A stretch of DNA of 5,977 bases from Chitinophaga pinensis (GTDB lineage: Bacteria > Bacteroidota > Bacteroidia > NS11-12g > UBA9320): the NCBI GenBank assembly GCA_945890595.1, contig CAMDCQ010000148.1, forward strand, positions 1 through 5,977. Direction: 5' to 3'. Under the pieces are notes generated by a model. It did no database searches and was not told where the DNA came from. It was given only the letters and a program-made list of their open reading frames with translations. Below are positions 1 through 5,977 of the stretch, in pieces. Both the position numbers and the translations under genes were made by a program. Every line of letters starts with the position of its first letter. The stretch's first letter is position 1.

Positions 1-2013
1 TTCTAAATTAGCTACTCTTCTAGCTTCAACCATTACATCTGTTTTCGCTTTAGCCTGATCAATATGTTCTGCGATTTCCTGGATAAGATCAAGTTGCGCA
101 AGACCTGCATTAAGTCCAGAATCTTTCATAGCTTTTACGTTTTGAGCTAGCGAAGTAAGGTATTCAATAGCTGGGGGAAGTATAAAGGTGTACACTAAAT
201 CGCCCAATACTCGACCTTCAATTTGGATTTTTTTGATGTACTCTTCCAACATTATTTCAAAGCGGGCATGCAATTCTTCTTTTGTGAAAACTCCGTTTTT
301 TACAAAGGTTTCTTCTGCTTGTGGACTTACATAAGCCTTTAGAGCTTCTGCGGTGTTTTTAATATTACTCAATCCACGTTTAGCCGCCTCCGAAGCCCAC
401 TCATCGCTGTAATTATTCCCTTCAAAAAGAATATTTTGCGCACTTCTCAAAACTTGCTTTAGTTCAGATACGATAGCAGATTTTTGGTCAGTTCCATTTT
501 CTATTGCATGGTCTACTGCTTGTTTAAATAAAATTAATTGATTCGCAACAGCGCTGTTTAGTGCCGTCATAGGTTGTGCCGAGTTTGCTGATGAGCCTAC
601 TGCTCTAAGCTCAAATTTATTACCTGTAAATGCAAAAGGTGACGTTCTATTTCTATCCGTATTATCCCTAAATATTTCGGGTATAGTATCTATGTGAATA
701 GATTTCCGATCATCTTTATCGCTTGCCGTGCTATCACTTAAAAATGCATTTAAAACATCGGTAAGTTTAGAACCTACGAATGCAGATATAATAGCTGGAG
801 GTGCCTCGTTAGCTCCCAGTCTGTGATCATTAGAAGCAGATGCAATGCTGGCCCTTATGATGTCTGCATTGTCATGTAACGCCTTGATAGTATTTATAAA
901 AATAGTCAAGAAAAGTAAGTTAGAATTTGGGTCACTTCCTGGCGAAAGAAGGTTAGTGCCTGTATTCGTAATTAACGACCAGTTGTTGTGTTTGCCTGAT
1001 CCGTTTATGCCTGCGAATGGTTTTTCGTGAAATAGAACACGGAAATGATGTTTGTTAGCTAAGTGGTCCATTAGATCCATCAATAATTGATTATGATCTA
1101 CGGCAAGATTTACATCTTCAAACATGGGCGCGCATTCATATTGTCCAGGCGCAACTTCGTTGTGACGGGTTTTTAACGGAATACCTAGTTTGGCGGCCTC
1201 TATTTCCACTTCATACATGTAATTAAAAACCCTATCAGGAATGGCTCCAAAATAGTGGTCATCCATTTGTTGGCCTTTGGCAGGAGCATGGCCCACCAGC
1301 GTTCTTCCACACATCATTAAGTCTGGACGAGCATTAAACATAGCTTCATCCACTAGAAAGTATTCTTGTTCTATACCCAATGATGGTTTAACCGAGGTTA
1401 CTTTTTTAAGGAAGTATTTGCAAATTTCTGTTGCTGCTTGATCTACCAGTTTGATAGATTTTAGAAGAGGGGCTTTATAATCTAGTGCTTCTCCATTGTA
1501 TGAAACAAAAACGGTTGGGATACACAACGTTTTACCGGTGCTGTTTTCGTGAATAAATGCAGGCGATGATGGGTCCCAAGCGGTATATCCTCTTGCTTCA
1601 AACGTATTTCGAAGTCCTCCATTTGGTAAACTTGATGCATCGGGTTCTTGTTGTACCAATGATCCAGCTGAAAATTTCTCTACTGCTTTACCTCCACTTG
1701 GTTCCCAGAAAGAGTCGTGTTTTTCGGCAGTAGAACCTGTAAGTGGTTGAAACCAATGAGTGTAATGCGTTGCTCCTTTGCTCAATGCCCATCGCTTCAT
1801 GCCAGAGGCTACATGCTCTGCCATTTTACGATTGATAGTTTTTCCTTCAGCTACAGATTTTGTAACAGATTCATATGCTTCTTTGCTCAAGAAATCGCGC
1901 ATTGCGAGATCATCAAACACATTGGAATTGTAAAGCTTGGTGAATGAAACATTTCCTTTGTGAGAAAATGTATTTTTTCGACTTGAAACGGTTTTTATTG
2001 CTTGATGACGCAT
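1..2013 (-). CDS. glnN: Glutamine synthetase type III (GSIII), C-terminus cut by the window edge
   Basis: ATP-dependent ligation of ammonium to glutamate giving glutamine, the cytoplasmic entry point for nitrogen; GSIII enzymes are large oligomers common in Bacteroidota. The frame is open from the ATG at 2011-2013 to the left edge, giving 671 residues; the family is usually about 720-730, so roughly the last 55 are missing. Landmarks seen: the GSIII-type N-terminal region with NGGLRNTFEARGYTAWDP at 131-148; metal-binding glutamates in LGIEQEYFLVD at 212-222 (E215, E217); RHNEVAPGQYE at 283-293; the nucleotide/metal segment NGSGKHNNW at 337-345 (H342); HRLGANE at 397-403; and the ELRAVGSSANS segment with R470. 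The order of N-terminal domain, catalytic barrel and helical C-terminal part fits GSIII rather than the shorter GSI. The start has no Shine-Dalgarno, as usual in this phylum. It lies 90 bp downstream of prfA on the same strand, so it may be read through from prfA or use its own promoter. No frameshift or lost catalytic residue was seen. The family call is strong; the symbol is the one commonly used for GSIII. Confidence 0.95.
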   Translation of the reverse strand, partial: MRHQAIKTVSSRKNTFSHKGNVSFTKLYNSNVFDDLAMRDFLSKEAYESVTKSVAEGKTINRKMAEHVASGMKRWALSKGATHYTHWFQPLTGSTAEKHDSFWEPSGGKAVEKFSAGSLVQQEPDASSLPNGGLRNTFEARGYTAWDPSSPAFIHENSTGKTLCIPTVFVSYNGEALDYKAPLLKSIKLVDQAATEICKYFLKKVTSVKPSLGIEQEYFLVDEAMFNARPDLMMCGRTLVGHAPAKGQQMDDHYFGAIPDRVFNYMYEVEIEAAKLGIPLKTRHNEVAPGQYECAPMFEDVNLAVDHNQLLMDLMDHLANKHHFRVLFHEKPFAGINGSGKHNNWSLITNTGTNLLSPGSDPNSNLLFLTIFINTIKALHDNADIIRASIASASNDHRLGANEAPPAIISAFVGSKLTDVLNAFLSDSTASDKDDRKSIHIDTIPEIFRDNTDRNRTSPFAFTGNKFELRAVGSSANSAQPMTALNSAVANQLILFKQAVDHAIENGTDQKSAIVSELKQVLRSAQNILFEGNNYSDEWASEAAKRGLSNIKNTAEALKAYVSPQAEETFVKNGVFTKEELHARFEIMLEEYIKKIQIEGRVLGDLVYTFILPPAIEYLTSLAQNVKAMKDSGLNAGLAQLDLIQEIAEHIDQAKAKTDVMVEARRVANLE

Positions 2014-2033
2014 ATTTTAATCTATTTTGATTG

Positions 2034-2041
2034 CAAAAATA
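2034..2041 (-). promoter_or_regulatory. Putative -7 promoter element for the glutamine synthetase gene
   Basis: On the minus strand this reads TATTTTTG, an exact match to the Bacteroidota -7 consensus TAnnTTTG. It ends 20 nt before the ATG, which would give a very short leader. I see no convincing TTTG-type -33 element at the usual distance; TTTTAG is the nearest candidate. The region is AT-rich, so a chance match is possible. The same octamer precedes prfA. Confidence 0.35.
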
Positions 2042-2103
2042 ATATTTTACACTAAATAGCCTAAAATCATAACCGTTATTGCCAGAAAAAAATAAAAATG
2101 AGA

Positions 2104-3174
2104 TTACAACCCGCCTACTTTTAGCTTTTCATCATTTTCTGCCATTTTTAATGCGTTGATTACTTCCATGATATCACCATTCATCACTCCGTTTAGGTTA
2201 TATAATGTAAGATTGATACGGTGATCGGTTACTCTACCTTGAGGATAATTATACGTTCGTATTTTGGCAGATCTATCTCCTGTGCTCACCATTGTTTTAC
2301 GCTGTGCAGCAATGTCACCATTACGTTTTACAAGTTCGATATCGTATAATTTTGAGCGAATCATATCCATCGCTAACTCCCTATTGGCTAATTGAGATCT
2401 TGCTTGTTGGCAAACTACAACTATTCCACTTGGCTTATGAGTTAGTTGTACTTTGGTTTCTACCTTATTTACGTTCTGCCCACCAGCACCTCCCGAGCGA
2501 CTGGTTTGCATATCTATATCCGCAGGGTTTATTTGTAAATCAATTTCTTCTACTTCCGGCAGTACGGCAACTGTCGCAGCAGATGTATGCACACGACCTT
2601 GTGTTTCGGTTTCGGGTACGCGCTGGACGCGGTGTACGCCTGCTTCAAATTTTAGGGTTCCAAATATCTCATTGCCTTCTACCTTTATAATAACCTCTTT
2701 AAAACCACCTGCAGTACCTTCGGTTACGTCCATTATTTCGTGTTTCCAACCTTGGTTGTCAAAAAATTTGGTGTACATGCGATAAAGATCTCCAGCAAAA
2801 ATACTGGCTTCGTCCCCACCGGCTCCGGCACGTATTTCGACCATTGCATTTTTATCGTCTTCTGGATCTTTGGGTATTAGTAGCAGTTTTATCTCTTCCT
2901 CCAAAGGACCTTGTTTCCCATTTAAATCTTCAAATTCTTCTTTAGCCATCTCCTTCATTTCAGGATCATTGCTGTTTTCTAATATTTCTTTGGCTTCCGC
3001 CAAATTTCCAAGAAGATTTTTATATTCAAAATAGCGTTCAACCAATTGTTTTAGGTCGCTATATTCTTTAGTAAGCTTGGTGAATTGCTTCATGTCAGAA
3101 GCGACGTCAGGGCTGCTAAGTAATAATTCTACTTCTTTAAATCGTGCGTGTATTCCCTCTAATGTTTCGAGCAT
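2104..3174 (-). CDS. prfA: Peptide chain release factor 1
   Basis: RF1 binds the ribosomal A site at UAA or UAG codons and triggers hydrolysis of peptidyl-tRNA. The 356-residue length is typical of full-length RF1. The N-terminal helical domain spans about 1-100, followed by the PCRF region with GAGGDEASIFAGDLYRMY at about 116-133. The stop-codon recognition loop carries PxT, here PET at 187-189 (PAT in E. coli), which marks RF1 rather than RF2 (SPF). The catalytic GGQ is at 231-233 inside RSGGAGGQNVNKVET, with Q233 the residue normally methylated by PrmC. The C-terminal part contains STGDRSAKIRTYNYPQGRVTDHR at about 297-319, split by its conserved GDRS and RVTDHR motifs. There is no RF2-style internal frameshift site. 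The ATG at 3172-3174 gives the normal RF1 N-terminus (MLETLEGIHARF). It begins 26 bp after the stop of the secreted-protein gene upstream, so co-transcription is likely, with a possible extra promoter in the gap. Confidence 0.98.
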   Translation of the reverse strand: MLETLEGIHARFKEVELLLSSPDVASDMKQFTKLTKEYSDLKQLVERYFEYKNLLGNLAEAKEILENSNDPEMKEMAKEEFEDLNGKQGPLEEEIKLLLIPKDPEDDKNAMVEIRAGAGGDEASIFAGDLYRMYTKFFDNQGWKHEIMDVTEGTAGGFKEVIIKVEGNEIFGTLKFEAGVHRVQRVPETETQGRVHTSAATVAVLPEVEEIDLQINPADIDMQTSRSGGAGGQNVNKVETKVQLTHKPSGIVVVCQQARSQLANRELAMDMIRSKLYDIELVKRNGDIAAQRKTMVSTGDRSAKIRTYNYPQGRVTDHRINLTLYNLNGVMNGDIMEVINALKMAENDEKLKVGGL

Positions 3175-3188
3175 GGCGTATTAACCTG

Positions 3189-3196
3189 CAAAAATA
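3189..3196 (-). promoter_or_regulatory. Putative -7 promoter element in front of prfA
   Basis: The minus strand reads TATTTTTG, again exactly TAnnTTTG, within the 26-bp gap before prfA and ending 14 nt before its ATG. The two bases that follow are CA, so TATTTTTGCA occurs in front of both prfA and the glutamine synthetase gene. A -33 element would have to lie inside the 3' end of the upstream gene, and none is clear there. It could give prfA expression independent of lpxH, or be a chance AT-rich match. Confidence 0.3.
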
Positions 3197-3200
3197 CCTT

Positions 3201-3998
3201 TTACTCGCTGAGGTAAGAAATTATTTTGTTTTGGCTGAGGTAGTAAAGTTTTCTGTTGGCTGAAGAAAAAAAGGTGTTTGCTGGTAATTTTACGAATAGA
3301 TCAATAGGGTTTCTGCTAAGCAGAGGGTAAAGCATTAGGCTATCTTTAAAGGATAAATAAAAACCTCCTGGATAACTTTCTGCTTCGCTTATACCCGATA
3401 AGTAATAGGTAGAATTGTAAGTTGCGTACATATCAAATTCATAAATACCAACCAATGAGTCTGCAACGTAAACCATATTACCAAATTCCCATATTTTGAA
3501 TGTATTCAAATCATTGCCGAGAACATTGTTCAAATAAGGCGACTCGGCTAAAACTTCTCCTTTTTTATTGATTTTTATTAATTTGAATTGAGATAAATCC
3601 ATAAGCCAAATTTGATTATCAAAGGATCTGGCGACACAAGAAACATTGTTGTAGAAGTAGTCATTTAATCGTAGCTCACCTCTTAGATTTAGCATATTAT
3701 CGTAAAACACAATGATGTTCTGATCTTTGTGAAAAGTATAAATTTCGAATGGGTTACTACAATCAATAGACGTGAGCGGACCATAGGATTTAATACTCAC
3801 GTTGGTGAGCAGTTTGCCATCACTCGAATATTTAAAAAGAGTTAAGGATTGGTCTGCCACAAAAATATTGCCTTTAAGATCCATCTCAAATGAGGTGATA
3901 TCTTTTACATTAGTCAATGTAAGTGTGTCTTGAGCACTAAGCTGAAAACCAACTAATACATTAATTACGATAAGTATGTAGCGTAATATCTTTTCCAT
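3201..3998 (-). CDS. Secreted beta-propeller-like protein of unknown function
   Basis: I do not recognise a named family. Starting at the ATG at 3996-3998 the product is 265 residues; an ATG 12 bp further upstream (4008-4010) would add MLNG. I prefer the inner start because it gives a compact signal peptide: MEKILR, a hydrophobic stretch (YILIVINVLVGF), then LSAQ with likely cleavage before Q, a common Bacteroidota pattern. With numbering from the outer ATG, the mature part shows about six repeats of propeller-blade type, beginning near 37, 80, 122, 170, 208 and 242. The clearest are DLKGNIFVADQSLTLFKYSS at 44-63 and FDNQIWLMDLSQFKLIKINK at 130-149, each a beta-rich strand pair followed by a G-x-(L/V)-L turn. 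Six blades would nearly fill the mature protein. The gene begins inside lpxH (38-bp overlap, or 50 bp from the outer start) and ends 26 bp before prfA, suggesting translational coupling to lpxH. A periplasmic or surface location, with lipid or envelope substrates, is inference from the neighbour only. No catalytic motif is evident. Confidence 0.85.
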   Translation of the reverse strand: MEKILRYILIVINVLVGFQLSAQDTLTLTNVKDITSFEMDLKGNIFVADQSLTLFKYSSDGKLLTNVSIKSYGPLTSIDCSNPFEIYTFHKDQNIIVFYDNMLNLRGELRLNDYFYNNVSCVARSFDNQIWLMDLSQFKLIKINKKGEVLAESPYLNNVLGNDLNTFKIWEFGNMVYVADSLVGIYEFDMYATYNSTYYLSGISEAESYPGGFYLSFKDSLMLYPLLSRNPIDLFVKLPANTFFSSANRKLYYLSQNKIISYLSE

Positions 3999-4704
3999 CC
4001 CATTCAGCATAGGTAAATTTTGTTACCCAATCGCCTAAGTTTATTAACCGTGATTTTTTTCCTACTTGTACATCCATCGGCTTATGTCTATGCCCAAAAA
4101 TATAAAAATCGGTATCTGAAGTAGCAGCGTGATGTAGTGCAAATTGATAATGATGTTCTTTTTCCAAAGGTATATCTTGTTCATCAGCAATACTATTTTT
4201 CTTGCGACTGCTTCTGCTCAAAAAATTGGCCAAACCTATTCCGAAGTTAGGGTGAAGTCTATGAAAGAGCCAAATTGCTAAATAGCTTCTAAAGATTTTG
4301 CGAATGACATGGTAGGTAAGTTCGCTTTTCGAAAGTCCATCACCGTGATGCATGAAGAACTTTTTGTTGTCCATAGTCAGCATTAGTTCTTCATCAATAA
4401 TGGTCATGCCAATCTCTTTTTGTAAATAATCAAAGGTCCACATGTCGTGGTTGCCTTTAAAGAAATAGATTTTTATACCATTGTCGGTCATATTAGCAAG
4501 TTGACCTAACAATCTCGAATAGTTTTTTGGGACAACAGTTTTGTACTCGTACCAAAAATCAAAAACGTCACCCATTAAGAATAAGGTTTCACAATTGTGC
4601 TCAATACTCTTCAACCAGCTTACTACTTTTTTTTCTCGTATTAAAGATGTTTCGTAATCGGGAGTACCTAAATGAAAATCAGATGCGAAATAGGTTTTGG
4701 CCAT
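3961..4704 (-). CDS. lpxH: UDP-2,3-diacylglucosamine diphosphatase (LpxH-type metallophosphoesterase)
   Basis: LpxH removes UMP from UDP-2,3-diacylglucosamine to give lipid X, the fourth step of the lipid A pathway, acting as a peripheral protein on the inner face of the cytoplasmic membrane. The 247-residue product carries the full calcineurin-type metal site: D9 and H11 in SDFHLG, D46 in GDVFDFW (45-51), GNHD at 84-87, HHGDG at 119-123 (H119 or H120), and GHRH at 204-207, then INLGDW at 221-226. The insertion typical of LpxH, with a basic and hydrophobic segment around IWLFHRLHPNFGIGLANFL (144-162), supports LpxH over generic phosphoesterases. The ATG at 4702-4704 places the first beta strand (KTYFASDFH) right at the N-terminus, as in the family. 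It is the first gene of the leftward cluster, and its 3' end overlaps the start of the secreted propeller-like gene. An LpxH2-like or other diphosphatase role cannot be fully excluded. No clear promoter was found upstream. Confidence 0.93.
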   Translation of the reverse strand: MAKTYFASDFHLGTPDYETSLIREKKVVSWLKSIEHNCETLFLMGDVFDFWYEYKTVVPKNYSRLLGQLANMTDNGIKIYFFKGNHDMWTFDYLQKEIGMTIIDEELMLTMDNKKFFMHHGDGLSKSELTYHVIRKIFRSYLAIWLFHRLHPNFGIGLANFLSRSSRKKNSIADEQDIPLEKEHHYQFALHHAATSDTDFYIFGHRHKPMDVQVGKKSRLINLGDWVTKFTYAEWDGKDITLHTYRN

Positions 4705-4866
4705 TGCTAGGGCAATATTAATTGCGTTTGAGGGAAAAAAGGAATGTTTTTAATATTTAATCAGTATCATCCTAAGTCGGATAGAAATTAAGAGAGTTTT
4801 AATTTGGAAAGTGCTATGTTCGTGATTTGTGAATTATTTAATCTTGAAAATCAATGCTTTACGGTA

Positions 4867-4892
4867 TTTAGTTAAAAATTTTTAGTTAAAAA
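4867..4892. repeat. Perfect 12-bp direct repeat, period 14 bp
   Basis: TTTAGTTAAAAA occurs at 4867-4878 and again at 4881-4892, separated by TT. The second copy ends 9 bp before the putative -7 element at 4902-4909, so the repeat covers the place where the -33 element and an upstream activator or UP-like sequence would lie. It could be a tandem regulator-binding site or simply low-complexity AT sequence. The 14-bp period is not a full helical turn multiple, which argues mildly against same-face dimer binding. Confidence 0.55.
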
Positions 4893-4901
4893 AATATTTT
4901 T

Positions 4902-4909
4902 TATCTTCG
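4902..4909 (+). promoter_or_regulatory. Putative -7 promoter element for the rightward gene pair
   Basis: TATCTTCG matches the Bacteroidota TAnnTTTG consensus at 7 of 8 positions and is a frequent natural variant. Upstream is the A/T-rich direct repeat, with no TTTG at the -33 position; GTTAAAAA is the closest. Transcription from here would give a leader of about 110 nt before the ATG at 5026. I found no stable hairpin in that leader. Confidence 0.4.
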
Positions 4910-5025
4910 TTTAATTGAAAACTCTTAATGGTAAATTCTAGACATACCAAATTAAGGTGTTTTTGATAAGCGGCAATCGAAAAGCTTAGATAGAGTAGGT
5001 GAAATTTTAAAGAATTATAAGATTA

Positions 5026-5388
5026 ATGAAAAACATTTTATTATTAGTACTTTTATGTACATCAGTTTTTGCATCGGCAACAATTACAATTATTAAATCA
5101 AACGGTGGTCCTAGCGGTTATTCCGACATTTATGAAAATCATAATAATAATGGAGATCATGGTTTGTCGTGTAAGAATCCAGGATACGATGCTTGTGTAT
5201 TTACCAATCCGCCAAGTATCATTGGTAGTATTTCTGGCAATCTTTATGATGTGGTTCCATTAGCAATGTTGGTAGAAGATCAGATTGCACTTGGGAATTA
5301 CTCTGGTACAATAATACACAACGATGAAATAATTATTACATGGCGAGGTTCTGCAACAAATTATACAATTACCGTTGATAATTTATAA
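5026..5388 (+). CDS. Small secreted protein of unknown function, 120 residues
   Basis: I do not recognise a family. The ATG at 5026 opens a classic Sec signal peptide: MKN, a hydrophobic core (ILLLVLLCTSVF), then ASA with likely cleavage after A18. The absence of a lipobox around C11 (LLCTS, far from the cleavage region) argues against a lipoprotein. The mature part of about 102 residues has an Asn/His-rich segment, YENHNNNGDHGLSCK at 36-50, and two cysteines, C49 and C57, which could form a disulfide after export. The remainder is rich in predicted beta strands (TITIIKSN, GTIIHNDEIIITW, YTITVDNL). No transmembrane segment remains after cleavage, and no C-terminal sorting domain of type IX secretion is visible. 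The start has only an A-rich leader, normal for this phylum. The next gene begins 1 to 11 bp after its stop, so the two are probably co-transcribed and could work together. The coding call rests on the signal peptide and composition rather than homology. Confidence 0.8.
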   Translation: MKNILLLVLLCTSVFASATITIIKSNGGPSGYSDIYENHNNNGDHGLSCKNPGYDACVFTNPPSIIGSISGNLYDVVPLAMLVEDQIALGNYSGTIIHNDEIIITWRGSATNYTITVDNL

Positions 5389-5389
5389 T

Positions 5390-5977
5390 TTGACCTTGGA
5401 TGCCTTTAAAAAATTGCGAGTGGAGTTGATAATTGCTTTGCTCGCAATTAGTTTAATAACCAACGGTCAGTCTGGTAAATTAGATTTAGAGTTTCAGTCA
5501 AGCTCAGACTTGTGTGATTATAATTCTGGGGAGAAACAGCTCATGGGAGTCGATGGCGAATATTTTTGCTTTTTAGCATTTGACAACCTTAGCTCAGAGA
5601 AAACCTTTGAAATACTTAAGATAAATACTAAAACCAATAAAAGAGATTATAAAAAGCTGGTACTGCCTGATTTTCTATTAATCTCAGACTTGGGTAATCG
5701 CTTTGATCAAATGAGTTTTTATGATGATAAGATGTATGTGCTTGGTTATAGGCGATTATTAATATTTCAGTTGAAGGACGATTCTTATACTTTTTTGAAA
5801 GAAATTCAAACTGATATGCACTTCCAGCAAATTAGTGTTTTGAACGCAGAAACCTTATTGTTGACTGATTGTTACAATAATCATCCACTAACGGGAGACG
5901 ACCGAATTAAGGTCTACTCACTAAAATGGAACTCAGAAGAATGGTCAAGGTTATTATCAATGGAAAGTGTAGGAGGG
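5390..5977 (+). CDS. Secreted protein with propeller-like repeats, cut by the right edge; start uncertain
   Basis: An open frame runs to the right edge, with 196 codons from the TTG at 5390. The upstream in-frame stop is at 5330-5332 and no ATG lies between it and the signal peptide, so the start must be TTG (5390, 5396 or 5414) or GTG (5420), or the true start is the out-of-frame ATG at 5400 (see findings). Numbered from 5390, residues 7-27 form a signal peptide: KKLR, a hydrophobic core (LIIALLAISLI) and NGQ, with probable cleavage near G26. The mature part has blade-like repeats: FDQMSFYDDKMYVLG followed by RRLLIFQLKDD at 105-131, and FQQISVLNAETLLLTD followed by DRIKVYSLKWN at 145-181, with a weaker one near 52-90. 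This suggests a beta-propeller fold. C42, C60 and C161 are in the exported part. The family is not recognised; the location is inferred as periplasmic or extracellular. It sits directly behind the small secreted gene, likely in the same transcript. Confidence 0.75.
   Translation, partial: MTLDAFKKLRVELIIALLAISLITNGQSGKLDLEFQSSSDLCDYNSGEKQLMGVDGEYFCFLAFDNLSSEKTFEILKINTKTNKRDYKKLVLPDFLLISDLGNRFDQMSFYDDKMYVLGYRRLLIFQLKDDSYTFLKEIQTDMHFQQISVLNAETLLLTDCYNNHPLTGDDRIKVYSLKWNSEEWSRLLSMESVGG

Larger units (their letters stand above)
4705..5025. other. 321-bp AT-rich intergenic region between divergent genes
   Basis: The region separates the leftward lpxH cluster from the rightward secreted pair, so it should hold promoters for both. 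On the plus side there is a good -7 candidate (4902-4909) and a tandem 12-bp repeat just before it. For lpxH I see only a 7/8 match (TAATATTG on the minus strand, 4713-4720) that would leave almost no leader, which I do not call. A small palindrome, ATCC-TAAGTC-GGAT (4769-4782), has a stem of only 4 bp. The longest plus-strand ATG reading frame I found here is 19 codons (4816-4875), without supporting signals. No RNA gene or riboswitch is recognisable. Confidence 0.7.

Noticed and set aside
845..1947. Plus-strand open frames opposite the glutamine synthetase gene (845-1030 and 1717-1947)
   Set aside because: The minus-strand frame encodes conserved GSIII motifs across both intervals, so these are shadows.
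2075..2103. T-rich tract after the prfA stop on the minus strand as a possible terminator
   Set aside because: There is a run of T's but no GC-rich hairpin in front of it, so an intrinsic terminator is not supported.
2608..2616. PET instead of PAT in the release factor recognition loop as an altered specificity
   Set aside because: The middle position of PxT varies among RF1 proteins, and the flanking P and T are kept, so normal UAA/UAG reading is expected.
2292..2785. Two overlapping plus-strand open frames inside prfA
   Set aside because: They lie opposite a clearly conserved release factor gene and their translations show no family features; they are antisense shadows.
4713..4720. TAATATTG on the minus strand as the lpxH promoter
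   Set aside because: It matches 7 of 8 positions but ends 8 nt before the ATG, would leave almost no leader, and has no -33 partner; chance is likely in this composition.
4527..4721. Plus-strand 64-codon frame opposite the 5' end of lpxH
   Set aside because: It overlaps the metal-site motifs of LpxH and has no signal of its own.
4769..4782. ATCC-TAAGTC-GGAT inverted repeat as an operator or terminator
   Set aside because: The stem is only 4 bp and no T-tract or known operator pattern follows.
4816..4875. 19-codon plus-strand frame in the intergenic region
   Set aside because: It is too short, lacks a supported promoter or leader, and ends in the AT-rich repeat; nothing shows that it is translated.
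5069..5263. Second plus-strand frame inside the small secreted gene
   Set aside because: It overlaps the signal-peptide-bearing frame in another phase and its product looks like a random low-complexity translation.

Overview
This AT-rich window looks like a piece of a Bacteroidota chromosome, probably from the Flavobacteriia or relatives. The reasons are a type III glutamine synthetase, secreted proteins with signal peptides ending in 'SAQ' or 'NGQ', AT-rich leaders without recognisable Shine-Dalgarno sequences, and octamers matching the Bacteroidota -7 promoter element (TAnnTTTG). The lineage call is inference; no rRNA or other taxonomic marker is present.

Left and centre (1-4704, minus strand). 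Four genes are read right to left: lpxH (UDP-2,3-diacylglucosamine diphosphatase, lipid A synthesis), a secreted beta-propeller-like protein of unknown role, prfA (release factor 1), and a type III glutamine synthetase whose C-terminus lies beyond the left edge. The first two overlap by 38-50 bp, and prfA follows the second after 26 bp, so these three probably form one transcription unit. The glutamine synthetase follows after 90 bp and may have its own promoter; an octamer identical to the one before prfA sits just upstream of it.

Intergenic region (4705-5025). This 321-bp AT-rich stretch separates the leftward lpxH cluster from a rightward pair. It holds a 12-bp direct repeat and a plausible promoter for the rightward genes, and no gene that I can support.

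Right (5026-5977, plus strand). A small secreted protein of 120 residues is followed almost immediately by a second exported protein that runs off the right edge. The second protein has repeats resembling beta-propeller blades. Its start is uncertain: the only start codons in frame are TTG or GTG, but a good ATG lies 10 bp downstream in a frame that one extra A in an A6 tract would restore.

The conserved genes are ordinary housekeeping functions (lipid A synthesis, translation termination, ammonium assimilation). The less characterised content is the secreted propeller-like protein between lpxH and prfA and the rightward secreted pair. I see no mobile element, CRISPR array, RNA gene or clear defence system.
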